Assembly: GCA_019828595.1 (NCBI GenBank) | Contig: JAHQRK010000004.1 | Location: 1,674,001 to 1,738,000, forward strand | DNA: 64,000 bases | Direction: 5' to 3' | From: Aphanomyces cochlioides | Taxonomy: Eukaryota; Oomycota; Saprolegniomycetes; Saprolegniales; Verrucalvaceae | In this document: one piece after another, positions 40,553 through 53,232 of the stretch | Layout of the letters: each line of letters starts with the position of its first letter | Numbering within the stretch: the first letter of the stretch is position 1 | Translations under genes and position numbers: made by a program | The notes under the pieces: model-generated | The model's database searches: none | What the model saw: only the letters and a program-made list of their open reading frames with translations | What the model was told of the DNA's origin: nothing

Positions 40553-41262
40553 CACACCCAGTAAAGTCTTTGCAAAAGTGATGTCACAATCATGTCTGAC
40601 GACATCTTGAGCAAACTTGGAGCAATCTTTTGCAAGCTTGAGAGGATTCATCAATGAGATGGAGCTGGTTAGAGCCCTCTTCGGATTCCGGCTTGTCGGT
40701 GTTGTCCAGCGAAATATGGTTGATTCCCTGGGGAAAGAGGCTGCCCCACCACTCAGTTCTAGTCTAAGACAGTAGTCTGAGCACAATTCAAAGCCTTGGT
40801 GTTGCTAACACTACAAGACCGACATAGTCGACTGATCAAGGTCTTCCCCGTCCTCAGAGCTGAAGTAACAGCGGATTGACTTTCAATTTTGTGAGGTGTT
40901 GGCAAAGTTGGGGGACTCCTCGGTATCAGCTCGAGGGAATGTCTACAGCTTGTCTGGGTGTGAGGGCTCACACCCAATTCAAACGGCTGTGCCAAGGGCA
41001 CTCAAGTCTTCCTCTGGCGAAAGTTTATTACGACATGAGCTCGAGGGGCTTTTTACGTGCATCTTCATGGAATTAGTGTTGAGGGGTGAAGGGGTTAGTG
41101 AAACTTTAAAATAGTATTGCTATTACACTTGCATTCCTTTGTTAAAATAGTATTGCAAGGATGATCCGGGGCGCGACAGGCGCCCCGGGGCTCCAGCTTT
41201 AACCACAAGCAATTCAGTCAAGTCGCCGACGTTGATCTGCTCCGCTACGGAAGATCGTTGCG
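40553..41262. other. Intergenic region with a direct repeat and a GC hairpin
   Basis: TTAAAATAGTATTGC is repeated directly at 41106-41120 and 41142-41156. It is followed by a perfect 9-base GC stem CCGGGGCGC-GACAG-GCGCCCCGG at 41166-41188. The RalGAP gene starts 74 bases later. Minus-strand frames at 40514-40786 and 40759-41001 are not supported. Confidence 0.45.
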
Positions 41263-44200
41263 ATGCAGTCGGGGACGAACGCGGCTACGGCGATTGGGAC
41301 ACCGACTCCACCTCAACTTGATGTGAAGAAGTTGAGCCGCTTCTTTGCTGAGGACAAACCGCCACGAAAGCGCCTGGCGGCCGCATTGGAATTTCTCAAG
41401 TCAAGCAATGCCGAGCAGCATGAACTCTTCTGGGGAGAAGTGGCCCATGGGAGTATGTTTTTCAGCGTCCTCCATGCGTACCTCACGGAGCTTGAAACGA
41501 TGTACGTTGTGTCGGAAAGAAAGGGCATCATGAGTCAGATGCGGACCAAGAAGTTTCAAACAGACGACTGGATCGACATCTTTGAAGGATTGGAAGTGCT
41601 CATCAAGTCGAACAAAGCACTATTAGCATCAGGATGGCAGCACAACCGCTTCCTTCAAATTTTCCAAAAGCTGCTCCTCGAGGAAAACCTCCCGTACATC
41701 AAGAAATACGCCTTCAGGTTCTCATGCGCGCCATTCTTGTCATACTGACGTATCATACCGTAGATGTTTAGCGCTCTATTCAGATATCCTCATGGACGCA
41801 GACTTTGGCTTGCGAAACACGGCACAATTACTCGGCTCGGCTACAAATTTGTCGTCAGCGTCGTCGGGTGATGTCAACATTGGGTTTGGCTTTTCCCACT
41901 TGGATCTTCTCAGTGAAAGCATTGACTTCACTCCGTATGCGAGCGGCAACTCCAATGTGATGCTCCCTCCACGCGTTTACACAGTAGGCTCTGTCGTCGG
42001 TTGGGAACGTGGTGGCCAGGCCACGCTTGCTGAAGAACCCGTCGACATGCTCAAGTACGTGATGGACTTGAGCTTGGAACGAAGCGATAATATCACCGAC
42101 GTCGACGTCCAGCGCTTTCTCTTCTGGTGCCACGTGATCATGCATTCGTACATGCCGCTCTTATATCCCAAGACGTGCATCGATGTGGGATTCAAGGAGA
42201 AGAACGACAAGATGGGCTTTTTCCACCATTGCCCTGGAAGTTTTCAGCGCGTCATGGCGCGCTGGCTCTACAAACTCCGTTCCAAGCCAAAGTTCATGGA
42301 TGCGTTGTGGGCGCACAAGGAATACGTAGACGTGATCATGGAAACCCTCAGGCAGCGGTTTGCTTACCGCGATCCTGAATTAGTCCTAGACGGGATCAAG
42401 TTTTACTCGCATGTATGCAAAGGCACGCAGTATATTCCGCCCGCCATGAAAGAAAACTTTCACGAGGTAATGCTCTCTCTCATGCTCTTCCTGACGCTAT
42501 CGTAGCTCCACCGAGCGATTACTGCACACGTCTCCCAAGTTTTTCACCCGAGCGTCCAGTTTGACGACCCAAATATCTACATTGTCGGCGTCGAATTGCT
42601 CGATCTACTCTCGCAACAACCCCTCCATGTCCATTCTTTTGCCGTTCTCCGCAAAGTAAAACTCCCTCTCGGTTCTTCTCTGAGGTTGATGGTGTAGGCG
42701 ATCCTAGCAACGACTGACGCGTCTTTTTTCTTGCGGGAGACGCCTCCTGGACAATCAATCTTGATGCCAATGGTGGCGACAGTCTACCACACGTGGATTC
42801 ACGGCATGGTGCAGCCGAACGGCTCGTCCGTCGATGTCTGGATCGAACTGGGCACGATGGTCAAGAAATGGCTCACGAATCCATCCGTGTCAGCGCCATT
42901 CGCGTTGGAAATCATCCGCCGGTGGAAACTTGAAATCAAATCCGTCAGCTCGATCCTCCAGTGGTACTACACGCCGAATGGGATTGAAAAGGACGAACTA
43001 CCGAAAGACATTTCGAGCTTTATGTCACAACAAGTCGCTCCGACCGTCGACAATGCTCTCCTCGTCTTGGATCGACTGCTCCATGTGCTGTCACCGGCGA
43101 CGATTGGTGCACTACGACCGCCGTATTTGCAAGCAGTCCAAGAAAGTGTGTTGGAAATAGTCACGATGTGGACCGACAAAGCGCCCGTCTTGGCCATCTC
43201 GCCCAGCACGATTGTGTCGCTCTTTGGCGAATGGTTCTTACCGGCATGCGAGACCATTGCCCCCGAGTTTGAAAAGAGTCAATGCGTCGCACTGCAAACT
43301 CTTTGTCTGGTCTTCACCGTCAAATGCAACGCGGAAGTCTTGCCGATGCACATTGCACTCTTGTGTCGGATCCTCCACGGCGCACTCCACGACACGACGC
43401 GATTCAACATCTTGTCGACAATTCTCAACCACGCGTCGACCATATTCGGCCGAAGCTTGCCGGGCACTCACATCTTGGTGCCAGTATTTCTCCACGCCAT
43501 TGACGCTCTGATGGAGCACCACACGACGCGGCTGGTCCGCTATGGCCCTGAGATGAAGAAGAACTGCCTCTCGGCCGTCCAGCTTCTCTACGGCATGATA
43601 ACATTGCCAGGGAAATACCCCAACCTTGCGCTCGAGAGCTGGCAGGCCAAGATATCTCATATTGCGCCGGGTAAAGTCCAAGGCGTACCGCTGCTAGCTG
43701 AATTCGAGGACGAGGTGCAGACTCTATCATCTTGGCACATTTAACTTTGTGGTTTTGTAGCTGCATGACGTCGCAGGACGTTGTTTCCAGCGCCTTTTGG
43801 CCTTCGATGCATCCGACGGCACGGATGTCCAGCAGAAAGCGCTGTGGGGATTGTATCTCTTGATTGTACTGCAGTTGCAAACCAAGCCGACAATTCTAGT
43901 CAAGACGTATGTCGTCCTGCTCTGTGATACCTGTGCGTCGCAAGATCCAGTGTTGTCCCAAACAGCTCTGCATGCTATCCATGCGCTCCATTACTACCAC
44001 GAAGCGCTACATTTCTACGAGCCCGGACTCGTGCAGCACATTGTCCTTGCGCTGTCGTTGTTAGTCCAACAACAAGTGGAGATTGCGTCGACGGCGATTC
44101 GCGACAATCTCGAGAAAACGGACAGTCTTCCTCGCGCCGAGTCGCCGAAAACGCCGTCCGCTCCTGATGTACGCAAGCGAGCGAATTCATGGTCAGCGCC

Positions 44201-47200
44201 TGAGAAACAATCCCCAAGAGGGTCGTCGTCGAATGGCGACATCACGAGGCCTGGAACGTTCAATGAAGGCTCAGACTTGAAAACCATCTCAGCGAAGAGC
44301 AGCGCAATTTTTGAAGGCTTGACGGATTGGGTCATGGGTTGCACGACGCTCCTTGAGGACGAGGCGGTATTGAAACTCCTCTTCCAAGCAATGGAAGCCG
44401 CGCTCATCGGCAGCATCCCAACGCAATCCGAGTGGCAAAAAGTTGTCGAAGCCGCGCGACGAAAACAGCGCAAATTGGACACTCCACTGCTCTTTCTGGG
44501 CTTGGCCATGCGGGCGTCGTTGGATCCAGACAGGCACAAGTCATCGCTCCAGGTAAGGCTTTTCAACATCTTGCCATGATCACGCGTGAGCTAGTGCTTT
44601 GCAGACATTGCTGCTGGCGCTGAAGGTTTCCTGTTGCATCTGGTAATGTCGAGACGATGGAGGAAACTTGACGGCAATTCTTGTAGCTCCATCACTTGCA
44701 TGGATTTCCATCGCCTGCTGGCATTGATCAATTCGTCTCAACGTGCACGGAATTTGACGACAAGGAGAACGAAGGCGTGACATCGTTCAGCTTTGTTTAT
44801 CTCAATTCGATCGTCATGACTGTCATTGGAAGGTAATGAGCTGGTTTTGCCATATAGACGCTAATGTGCTGTCGTAGTGTCGATGCATCCTCTGCTCGAC
44901 TTGTTGCTCGCGATATCACGGGAACTTATACGTGGGACGCTATTGCGCTGTCGAATTCGATGCCCGAACCTCAGCTCGCTGAGCTCAACGCCGTCGATGT
45001 GGGGCAGGAAGAGCCGTGGGAGCGATCGAAAGAGTTGCTCAATGATACGAGGGAGCGACTCGAAGTGATCATGGATCCAACCGTGGCGCATGCAAATTTA
45101 CCAACGACCGACATGTGCAATATCTGCGGCGGTCGTGTCCCCAAAGACAAAAATGCAGCCGCCGCCGAGAAATCGTCCGGAGACAAAGCGACACCATCAT
45201 CGTCCGCTTTGATTCCGTTCCCGGTTGCAAAAAAAGCAGTGCTCAAAGGCAATGCATTGCCGTCGATGCCGCTCTACGTCTTCCACGAAGAAGCGTATCC
45301 TGGCCTTGGCAATGGCAATTACGATATTTACCTGTGTCAGTGCAATCAAGCGTCCTCCAAGCAAGTCGACACAAGGAAACCAGCGCAAGTCCCGATCTGC
45401 CAACTCTTTTCGATCGAGGACAACCACGAGTACATTGGATCGCTCGACAACGAACGCTGTCTGCTTGATTTGCTCGTTGACAGTATTCCAATGCATTACC
45501 GAGACTGCGGCGGCGATTTGATCGACAAGACGCTACTGGGCGGTCGCTACACCATGCAGAAATATTTGGACATGGAATGGGAAGAGTTCAAGACAAATCG
45601 TCGGGTCGGACCCATGCACAAGGATCCATCGACGGAGCCTGGCTTTACGTTTCTCCAGCGACTTCTCCATGATGAAGAGTGCTACTCGTACTTGAAAACC
45701 TTCTTGGTGAAGGAGAATGGCAAAGAATTGATTGAATTCTGGTACGTCCCCTGCTTGACTATCGAGACTCATGCTGCTTGTAGCGATGCCATCAAGAAGT
45801 TTGAGCGCTCGTTCGAAGGCAACGATCGACTTAGCCAGGCAAACTCAATCTTTTGGGAATATTTGTCGTCGGAGAGCACGTTCAGCGTCAAATTCCCATA
45901 CGGCATTTGCTCCAACATCCAACATGCTATCCAAGAAGCCAAGTCACACAACGCAACATTGTCGCTGCTGCTCTTCCAGGAAGCGCTTGATTACGTCGAG
46001 GAAAAATGCTTTGAAAATGGCGGACGCCTCGATCGATTCATTGCGTCGTTGAATGAAGCGCACATGAAGAGCCAACAGACGCCGACAAATGACGCCAACT
46101 GGTCGAATTTTCAAATTCCCCCGCAGCTCATGCTCTACGATGCATTCAATGTCCGCAACTCGGTGATAATCCATCGGCTCATGGTGTGTGCTGTAGGTGA
46201 TGGAATTGAACGTTCGTATCTGCGCTGAAACACTCCTCGTCAAGAAAGCCGACGAGGCGCTGAGCCCGAGAAAACCACTGCCATCCAACTCGAAACTTGT
46301 CCCGAGTCGACTCGCTCCTCTCGACATATGTCGCTTATTCCTCGGTCAAATTGGCATCCTGCCCAACGGTGTCTTGGCGTCGCACTATCAAGTACACTTG
46401 CTGGACAACGGTGTGAAACTTGAGCGATCGTTGAAACACTTGGACAAGGCACCAAGTCGCGAAACCATGAAGATTGGCGTCGTCTACGTTGGAGCGAATC
46501 AGTCCACACAGCAGGAAATCCTCAGCAATACCAAAGGCAGCACCGAGTACGAACACTTTCTCGCCGATTTGGGCTGGGAAGTACGTCGACATGCATGAGT
46601 TGAGCGTGACATGCTCACGTGATTGTCGTAGGTTGACCTGGCAACCCATCGTGGCTTCGTTGGTGGCTTGGACGCCAATCCAAAGTCCCTCTCGAATGGC
46701 ACCAAGACCATCTACTACTCGACGTCGACGTCCGAGTTGATTTTCCACGTCGTGACGATGATGCCGACGAAAGAGAGCGATCCACAACAAATCGACAAGA
46801 AGCGCCACGTTGGCAATGACTACGTGCACATTGTCTGGAGCGACAATTTCCGCGCATACAACCAGACCACCATCACAAGGTACGCTCGACTTTCGGCCAA
46901 CGTCTTGTTGATTCGCTTTCGTTCATGTAGCAACTTTAACTTTGTCCAAGTTGTCATTTATCCCCTCAAGCATCCATCCTACGACGGTCTCTACTTGATT
47001 GAAATCCTCTCCAAGCCCAACGTACGTCCATCTTGCGCTCCTGCCATCAATATAGAGATGAATAGGTTCCATTGTTTGGTCCGCTGATGACTGGCATGAT
47101 TGTCAGCCGCGCCAACCTCCCTGACTTGATCCGACAGGTTTCATGCTCCCCTGGACGTTGAATTCTAACGCTGTGGTGATTTTCTAGACGGTCATGAATG

Positions 47201-47367
47201 CCAATCGAGTATGCCGTCAGCAGACTCAATGGTACATGGCGCCATACACGACGCGTCGCAAGCTGATTGAAGAAGTCATCGAGCGATATGCCACCGATTA
47301 CAGCGAGAAGAGCATGCTCACGAGTCTGTTGAAGATCCCATCGCCGTCGGAGGGACACAGTCTTTAA
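41263..47367 (+). CDS. RalGAP-alpha/tuberin-like GTPase activator with an internal RGS domain
   Basis: More than ten exons join in frame. The N-terminal 800-odd residues follow the RalGAP-alpha/TSC2 helical scaffold (ELFWGEVAHGSMFFSVLHAY; LYPKTCIDVG). Near 45640-46010 an RGS-type domain appears: FTFLQRLLHDEECYSYLKTF, then ENGKELIEFW, and after an intron DAIKKFERSFEGNDRL. The C-terminus (about 46540-47290) is a Rap/Ral-GAP domain: YEHFLADLGWEVDLATHRGF, then KKRHVGNDYVHIVWSDNFRA with the catalytic Asn-thumb GND, and YDGLYLIEI. It should stimulate GTP hydrolysis on a Ral, Rap or Rheb-type GTPase, and the RGS part may act on a G-alpha protein. The intron before CFADIAAGAEGF uses a CTAG acceptor, found by frame. 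Confidence 0.88.
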
Positions 47368-47442
47368 AGTTCGTCTCGGTATCATAAACTCTCTCTCTCT
47401 ACCTCGATCGCATTCTTCATTAAATACCTTGCGCTTTCTCCA

Positions 47443-50058
47443 TCATTCGCTGGAAAACTCGACGTTCTTCTTGAGATTGGAGCTGTAGTACAAGTAGTGA
47501 TGGAAGCGAAAGTAGGCCAAGAGCTCGACGACGCCGACGTTGCTCTGTGTGTGGCAGTTCCGCCCGCGATGACCATACTGCGTGCAGACACTGCAGCGGT
47601 GTTCCCCCGTCGAGTGCGATTTCGCCCCACAGAGAGAGCAACCTTCCTTGCGATATGGGCAATCTTCCCCCCGATGGTCCCCCCGACGTGTGCAGTAGCG
47701 GCATCGATGTTGCTCGCTCTGATGGTCCTTTCGGTGGCAAAACGAGCAGCCCCTACGTCAAACTGGAGTGATTTTGCAAGGCATGGAGAGACGTACGCAT
47801 CAGTCAGATTGGATTTCGTCGTCGCCTTGTCGAGTATTTTATCCATCGCACGCGTGAACGGCAAGACAGAGAAGGCCGACGGCATGCGGCGATTCGTGCC
47901 GTCGTCCTTGAGAAAAACTTTGAGCATGGCATCGGCATACCCTTCTGACATCGGCGGATACGCATGCACTGTGTCCATGGGATGCATGACGTTCAAAAGC
48001 TGATCGCTGCCGTAAATCACCTTCATCCGAGCGGCAAAACCAGCGTCGCCGACTCGCGGCGTGCCGAAAAAGACGCCGTGGATGTTCTTGATCGTGCCTG
48101 GGTACTGTGGTAGGACCAAGTCGCCCAAATGCAGCAAGAACAATTGACCAAGCATGCCGCCCATGCTGTACCCCGTGACGTGGATCTTGTAGCCTTCTCG
48201 GACAAATGCCGCGACGGTGTCAACGATGCCTTCTTCGATCATCTCGTCAAAGTAAGTCTTGATGGCTTTATGGACGCGCACAGTCGCCGCCAAATTCCAA
48301 ATCGTCTCTTCCGTCGGATCGACTTCGTAGCTGTCCGTCTTGCGTCGTCGGCGCGAGCCATGCTTGATCAATTCCGCTTCCTACACCAATGTTTAATCAT
48401 GGAGCGAGCGATCCAAAGCTCTTCAAGACCTGCGACGTCATTGTGTTGTTTCGCACGAGCGGCACATGCTGCGAGAGCGCTTTGGCATGACGCAGCTCTT
48501 CAATGTCGTTCAGTCCGCCAAGTTCAGTCAGCCCTCGGTTGAAATGAACAGCGACCATGTTTTCGAACGACTGACGGATCCGCGTTTGCTCGCCTTCCGC
48601 CCATGCCGTGCCCAACTTGGAGTAAATGTACGCGAGCATGGCATGGGCATGGGAATAGTCGCCTCCGACTGTGGCGGTCACGCCTTGAGCGAGTCCGACC
48701 AAGGCAGACGTGAGCGTGACGTGGCCAATTTGCTCCTTAAAGTCGGCAATCTCCGCTTCGTCCCAGCCATTCCAGAGATCGCCCCAGAGGCTGCGGATCG
48801 TCTCCGGCGTTCCCGCAGGGCTAAAGGCAATCATAGCTTCCTTGGCATTGTCGTCGATGCATTTCCAAATGTGCGCTCGGGCGCAATGCGATTTGTTCTG
48901 CGCGATCGAGACAAGTTCGTACACAGGACTCGCTTCGCCCAATGTCCGATCGGCGCGAATGCGAATACCGACTTTGAACGGCACGTTCTTGTTGCCCATC
49001 GCATCTTCGTTGAGCGTGTCGTTCTCCTTCATCATGGAGAACTTGGCTGTTAGCAGGAGCAGCGACTTGCCCTGCTTGAGGATTTGCCGCCGCGCTGACC
49101 AAGCACGATGCAGCTCGACCAGCATGGCAGCGCAAACCTCTTCCAGTTCAATCGCGGCGTCCTGCGTCGGACTCACGATGAATTCTTCTTGCGGTGAAAT
49201 GAGAGCCAATTCGTCGGGAAGCATGGGAGAATCGGCTACGACGACATCGACGCCCCATCGCTCGATATCACGAAAGGCAGCGCTCTGCATTCGAGCTTTA
49301 TCCGCGACGGACTTGAGCGTCACGAGGAAAGCTTTGGGGGCATACTCGTGTCGAATCTTGCGGACGAGATTGGGAGCTCGAACGAGGTTCAAGGTCACAG
49401 CTTCCTTCTTTGTGTTCGTTTGGGCTGCTAGCGTGGGAACGTAGTAGTCCAAAACTGACGCCGACAAAAGAATTAGTCCGCGAGAGCATGCAGGATCGAG
49501 AGCTTTGGATGTCATTCGCAAGTAGTAGAGGTATTGCTGGACGGTCGAGAAAGTAATGTGAAAAAGTCTCGACTTGGTGTGCTTGGCGCGCGTCAATATC
49601 GTAGAAAGACGATCTTGTTCTTGTTCTTCCAAGCTATCGACACGGAGCGAGCGGTCTTCATGGACACGTAGCATGGAAATAAATTGATTGTCGTGGATGA
49701 ACGAGGCGAAATGTCTTGAAAATGGAGCCGCGGACCCTTGTCGGTGCAGAAAGATGACAGCATATCCCGCTTGGAGGAAATGCTCAGCGCTTGAAGCTCC
49801 ACGATCTCCAAAAGAGACAGCATCCATGACGCTCTCACTCGTCAACGGCACCGTTGCAGATCCACTCGTGACGAGAGCAATACGTCGTCCGTCGCGCAAT
49901 TGAGCCGCTACGAACTCGTTCGTTTTCGCAGTTAATACTTGCAGCGCCCATGCATCTTCCTCGATCGTATTCTCAAAGAACTTGTCGACGTAGGCGTCGG
50001 AATCGGACGCCACGGACCCTCCACCGAGCGTCTTCTGGAGCGTGCCCCAAAATTCCAT
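47443..50058 (-). CDS. PPCS-like / class-3-lipase-like / CCHC zinc-knuckle fusion protein
   Basis: Three exons join in frame: 50058 to about 48430, a second through the lipase part, and a last to the stop at 47443-47445. Residues about 20-310 match eukaryotic phosphopantothenate-cysteine ligase (RRIALVTSGSATVPLT; DRGASSAEHFLQAGYAVIFL; HEYAPKAFLVTLKS), though the GGT and NFSSG motifs are altered. The continuous frame then enters a class-3 lipase domain (KIHVTGYSMGGMLGQLFLLH with GxSxG; MHPMDTVHAYPP). After the last intron come four zinc knuckles, including CRYCTRRGDHRGEDC and CSVCTQYGHRGRNC. The fusion is supported by an uninterrupted 553-codon exon and in-frame 49-base intron. Its substrate is unknown. 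Confidence 0.82.
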
Positions 50059-51303
50059 CTCGAAACGCCAAAATGGAAAATGGAATCCACCGCCTTCAAC
50101 GGAGTGACTGACATTTTGTCAGCCAATGAAATACCGTTATTTCCAAAAACGGGACTTTGATTGGATAATAGTAGCCAATCAAATGATGTTATTCCTATGA
50201 CGCATTGTGATTGGCTATTGATATTTAGCACTCACGATAATTATAGTCGCACTCGATAGAAGATTCATACACTTTAAGGATAAGCGGATAAGAATTCAAC
50301 TTTATTGCTCACGTATGGACATTATACGAGCCACCAATTTTATAGATATGCGTGCATTTGCTGCTTTCCGCGCGACTGAAGCCACGGCGATTCCTCGTTC
50401 TGGGATTGTTCTCTCTATCATTGAAATGCTCAATCATCTTGCCCATGTCAGTTCTATGACCGCTACTGATCCAACCACGCAGGCAAGAGTGGAATCAAAC
50501 TTTAGGATAGTCTTAACGCAAAGTCATATCCCACAAGTTAGAGATTTAGATGGCATGTTGCCATCGAGGATCGACAGCCCTTTGTCACATGCTATTCATT
50601 TTGCGCATTTCTCTCAACGAGGACGAACGACTGTGGATAACTCGTGCACTCGTTCCGCATTCGATCAATGGAAGACAATGAAGAGTGCTATTTCGATTGA
50701 AAGAAGCTCAAAGATTTCCATCCCGACGCTCTCCGCGTTCTCGAATTTGCAAAAGTTAGATCAGCTGCATTCAGCTATCGAGCCAAATTTCCACCACATC
50801 TCCAATTTTTGAGTTCCATCAGCAGGCATATTCAAGTTCTCTTGGCCATAAGCGTTTCATCCAAATGGAGATTATGAGGAGAACGAGGCGCAGCGCAAGC
50901 AGGAGATAGAAGCAAGATCAGTCGAGAGACTTACCGTCCTCAACAATCACACAATTGCCTGCAAAACTGTGATATTTGATATACATATTATTGATTTGAT
51001 ACAAATTTTGGGCAGCGGCGCAATCGAATCACGCCAAAGTACCGATCCGCGAATCGATCCCATTGGCTGATTTTTCAATATCAGCATTTGATTGGTCGAA
51101 ATGGATCTTGAATGTCGTATTAGCCAATCAAAACGATTGATAAACGACTCAACAAATCACGCCTATATCCGAAATTTTGCTCAAAAGCACAATAATATCA
51201 TTTTATAGAGTAAAACACAAATCCCCCAAATATTTTTAGCCAATCAAAATCATGTCATTGATTTAATTTTTTCCAGTTGACATTTTGACATCTGAAGGAA
51301 TCG
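50059..51303. other. Divergent promoter region with CCAAT clusters
   Basis: CCAAT boxes in both orientations lie at 50113, 50158, 50175, 50207, 51063, 51091, 51119 and 51238, that is, close to the two divergent genes at each end. A plus-strand frame of 165 codons at 50315-50812 lies between them and is listed separately. The rest is AT-rich. Confidence 0.45.
50315..50812 (+). CDS. Hypothetical protein
   Basis: An open frame of 165 residues with ordinary composition (RAFAAFRATEATAIPRSGIV-like start; LQKLDQLHSAIEPNFHHIS at its end; the first Met is at 50315). I recognise no domain and see no introns. It sits alone between CCAAT clusters and could be a remnant of an inserted element, since its size and helical C-terminus recall the element accessory proteins, but I could not align them. 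Confidence 0.3.
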   Translation: MDIIRATNFIDMRAFAAFRATEATAIPRSGIVLSIIEMLNHLAHVSSMTATDPTTQARVESNFRIVLTQSHIPQVRDLDGMLPSRIDSPLSHAIHFAHFSQRGRTTVDNSCTRSAFDQWKTMKSAISIERSSKISIPTLSAFSNLQKLDQLHSAIEPNFHHISNF

Positions 51304-52837
51304 ATGGAGATCGTCAAGGACAAGATCGATGATGCGTTTGAGAACTATGCGTTGACCTTTGAAGGCAAGACGTCCGCGGAGCTCTTGCTATGCTCGCCTT
51401 TGTTTCCTCAGCTTGAGGCACCTGCCGCTGCGAGCAAGGAAGTCTGGAATGCACGCGTGTTTCACAACGGTCTCATGAGCAGTCCTTTCCACGACAACGC
51501 GGTATTTTATCTCAACCGAGATGGCGATCTCATGCAAGTACAACAATCACCTGGTGGAATCCAAGTAGCCAAGCTCCTTTCGTTTCCTGACCTTGCGACT
51601 ACGCCGTGGGAAAAGCGGTTCGACAACCCGTCGCTACGTTTTGTTGCAGGTCACATGGGTATCTTGGCCGATGGAACGGGAAAATTGATCCTCTTTGGAT
51701 ATTTACAAGGCGAATGGTGTATCTTATGGGAGTCATCTCCCTTTGGCTCCACCGCGACGTCACTCTACCTCCTTCAAGCTCAATTGACACCTGACGAACT
51801 TGTTCATTGCCTCGTTGGCAGCTTGGACAGTCGCGCTGGAAGCCATCGTGTTTATGCCGTCACGATCGACTTACAAGCACCACAAAATGCTGCTCCTCTG
51901 CTTGTGTATGAAGGTGGAAAAGCTGTTCGTTATGCACATTTCCAATCTCCCCACGATATCGTCTTCCTTGTTGAGGACAAGCATGAACTCAAGGTTCCAA
52001 TCCAAGCCGAGGCTACGGCCAAGAAAGACGACGAGATGGAAGAGACTCCTCGTATTTTGAAGCCTCCACGCGCCGGCCTTGGCTTTTCTGGCGAAATCCC
52101 GAACCCAGAGCTGCCATTACCCCAACTAAACTTGGAAGATCTCAACGAGAAGTCACTCTACGACCGATTTCTCGCCTCTTCGACTCCCTACAGCAGCATG
52201 GAGCAATCCGTCTGTACCGATGGTACAATTAAGCCCCCATCTGCACCTGCAACACCGCTTGAGGCTCCTACTACCGAGTCCATGCTTGGTGGCTTTGAAG
52301 AATGCGACGATATCGACCCCAATGCCACCGCAGTCTTGTACGCCTTTCATTTCGCCAACCACGTATGTACCGCTTCCTTCCAAATCAACTGCCGACGCTT
52401 TCATTTCCTCGGTGCGCATGACAATCTCTTTGGATTTCTGAACTTGCGCTGTAGGTCCAAGCTCTGTGTACACCGATCGTTTGCTCTTCCAGTACGACGT
52501 ACATGGTCTTGTCTTTGGCTTGCGATGGCGTCCTCACCATCTCTCACTGGAACATGAAGCCACGTTTCCAGCGTTCGGTTACGTTCAGGCATCCAAGACC
52601 CAGAAGAAATACTCTCTTTTCCATCCGTCAGGGTCGCTCGCCGTCTTGGCCGACTTTGAAAAGCGTCTGTACCTGTACAAAGGACGTCCGGAAGCGCACC
52701 AGAAGCCGCACACGCGTTCGTCTCTGCTGCACGAGTTATCTGCCGATGAGCCGATCTACGGCATTCAGTTTACAAGCCCTTCCTCCTTGGCTGTGCTCAC
52801 GAATTCTCGAGTGATTGCCTTGTCTGTCGCTCTATGA
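51304..52837 (+). CDS. NUDCD1-like (NudC-domain-containing 1) beta-propeller protein
   Basis: Two exons (51304-52411, 52455-52837; intron of 43 bases) give about 496 residues. The C-terminal block YDVHGLVFGLRW...ATFPAFGYVQASKTQKKYSL resembles the conserved DVDGLLW...ATFNALGYVQASK region of NUDCD1. Upstream are propeller-like strands (HMGILADGTGKLILFGYLQG). NUDCD1 proteins are HSP90 co-chaperone-like partners of dynein/RNA-processing factors. The CS domain of NUDCD1 is not visible here, so the protein is shorter or diverged, and the call is moderate. Confidence 0.6.
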
Positions 52838-53161
52838 CGTGGCAGTCTGAGATCGTAGAATATTAATTTATAAAGTTTTCCATTCAGAAGTCGAAAGTTG
52901 TGCTGTTGTTTGCAAGCGTATAATTTCTCACAGGATTTTCATGGAAGGAACCAAAGGCCACACTGGCCTATGCGCTACAGCCAGCACCACTTCGTCAAGC
53001 TCGCAGCTTGCTCTGTCCAACGCAATAGCTCACAGAGGTTTCCAGTGCCGAGATAGGATGGATATCGCAGTCTTATCGTTTCTTCGTTGCGTTCAACTGC
53101 CACTTTGCTGCTCATGATTGGAGCATCGATTTTCCATACAAATTTCAAATGGTTTCCGTTA

Positions 53162-53180
53162 CCCGGATAAATTATCCGGA
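53162..53180. promoter_or_regulatory. CCGGATAA/TATCCGGA pair upstream of the ArfGAP gene
   Basis: CCCGGATAAATTATCCGGAC contains two halves of the palindromic motif. It lies about 50-70 bases before the start codon at 53233. Confidence 0.5.
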
Positions 53181-53232
53181 CTTCCATTGCATATTCGGAC
53201 CTCAGATCTGAACTTTAGCAGACGCCGCCATC

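Noticed and set aside
47382..47442. Lipase frame read straight through to 47382
   Set aside because: The straight frame turns into low-complexity Ala/Ser/Arg after the lipase domain, whereas a GTACGTC...GACGTAG intron leads in frame to well-formed zinc knuckles.
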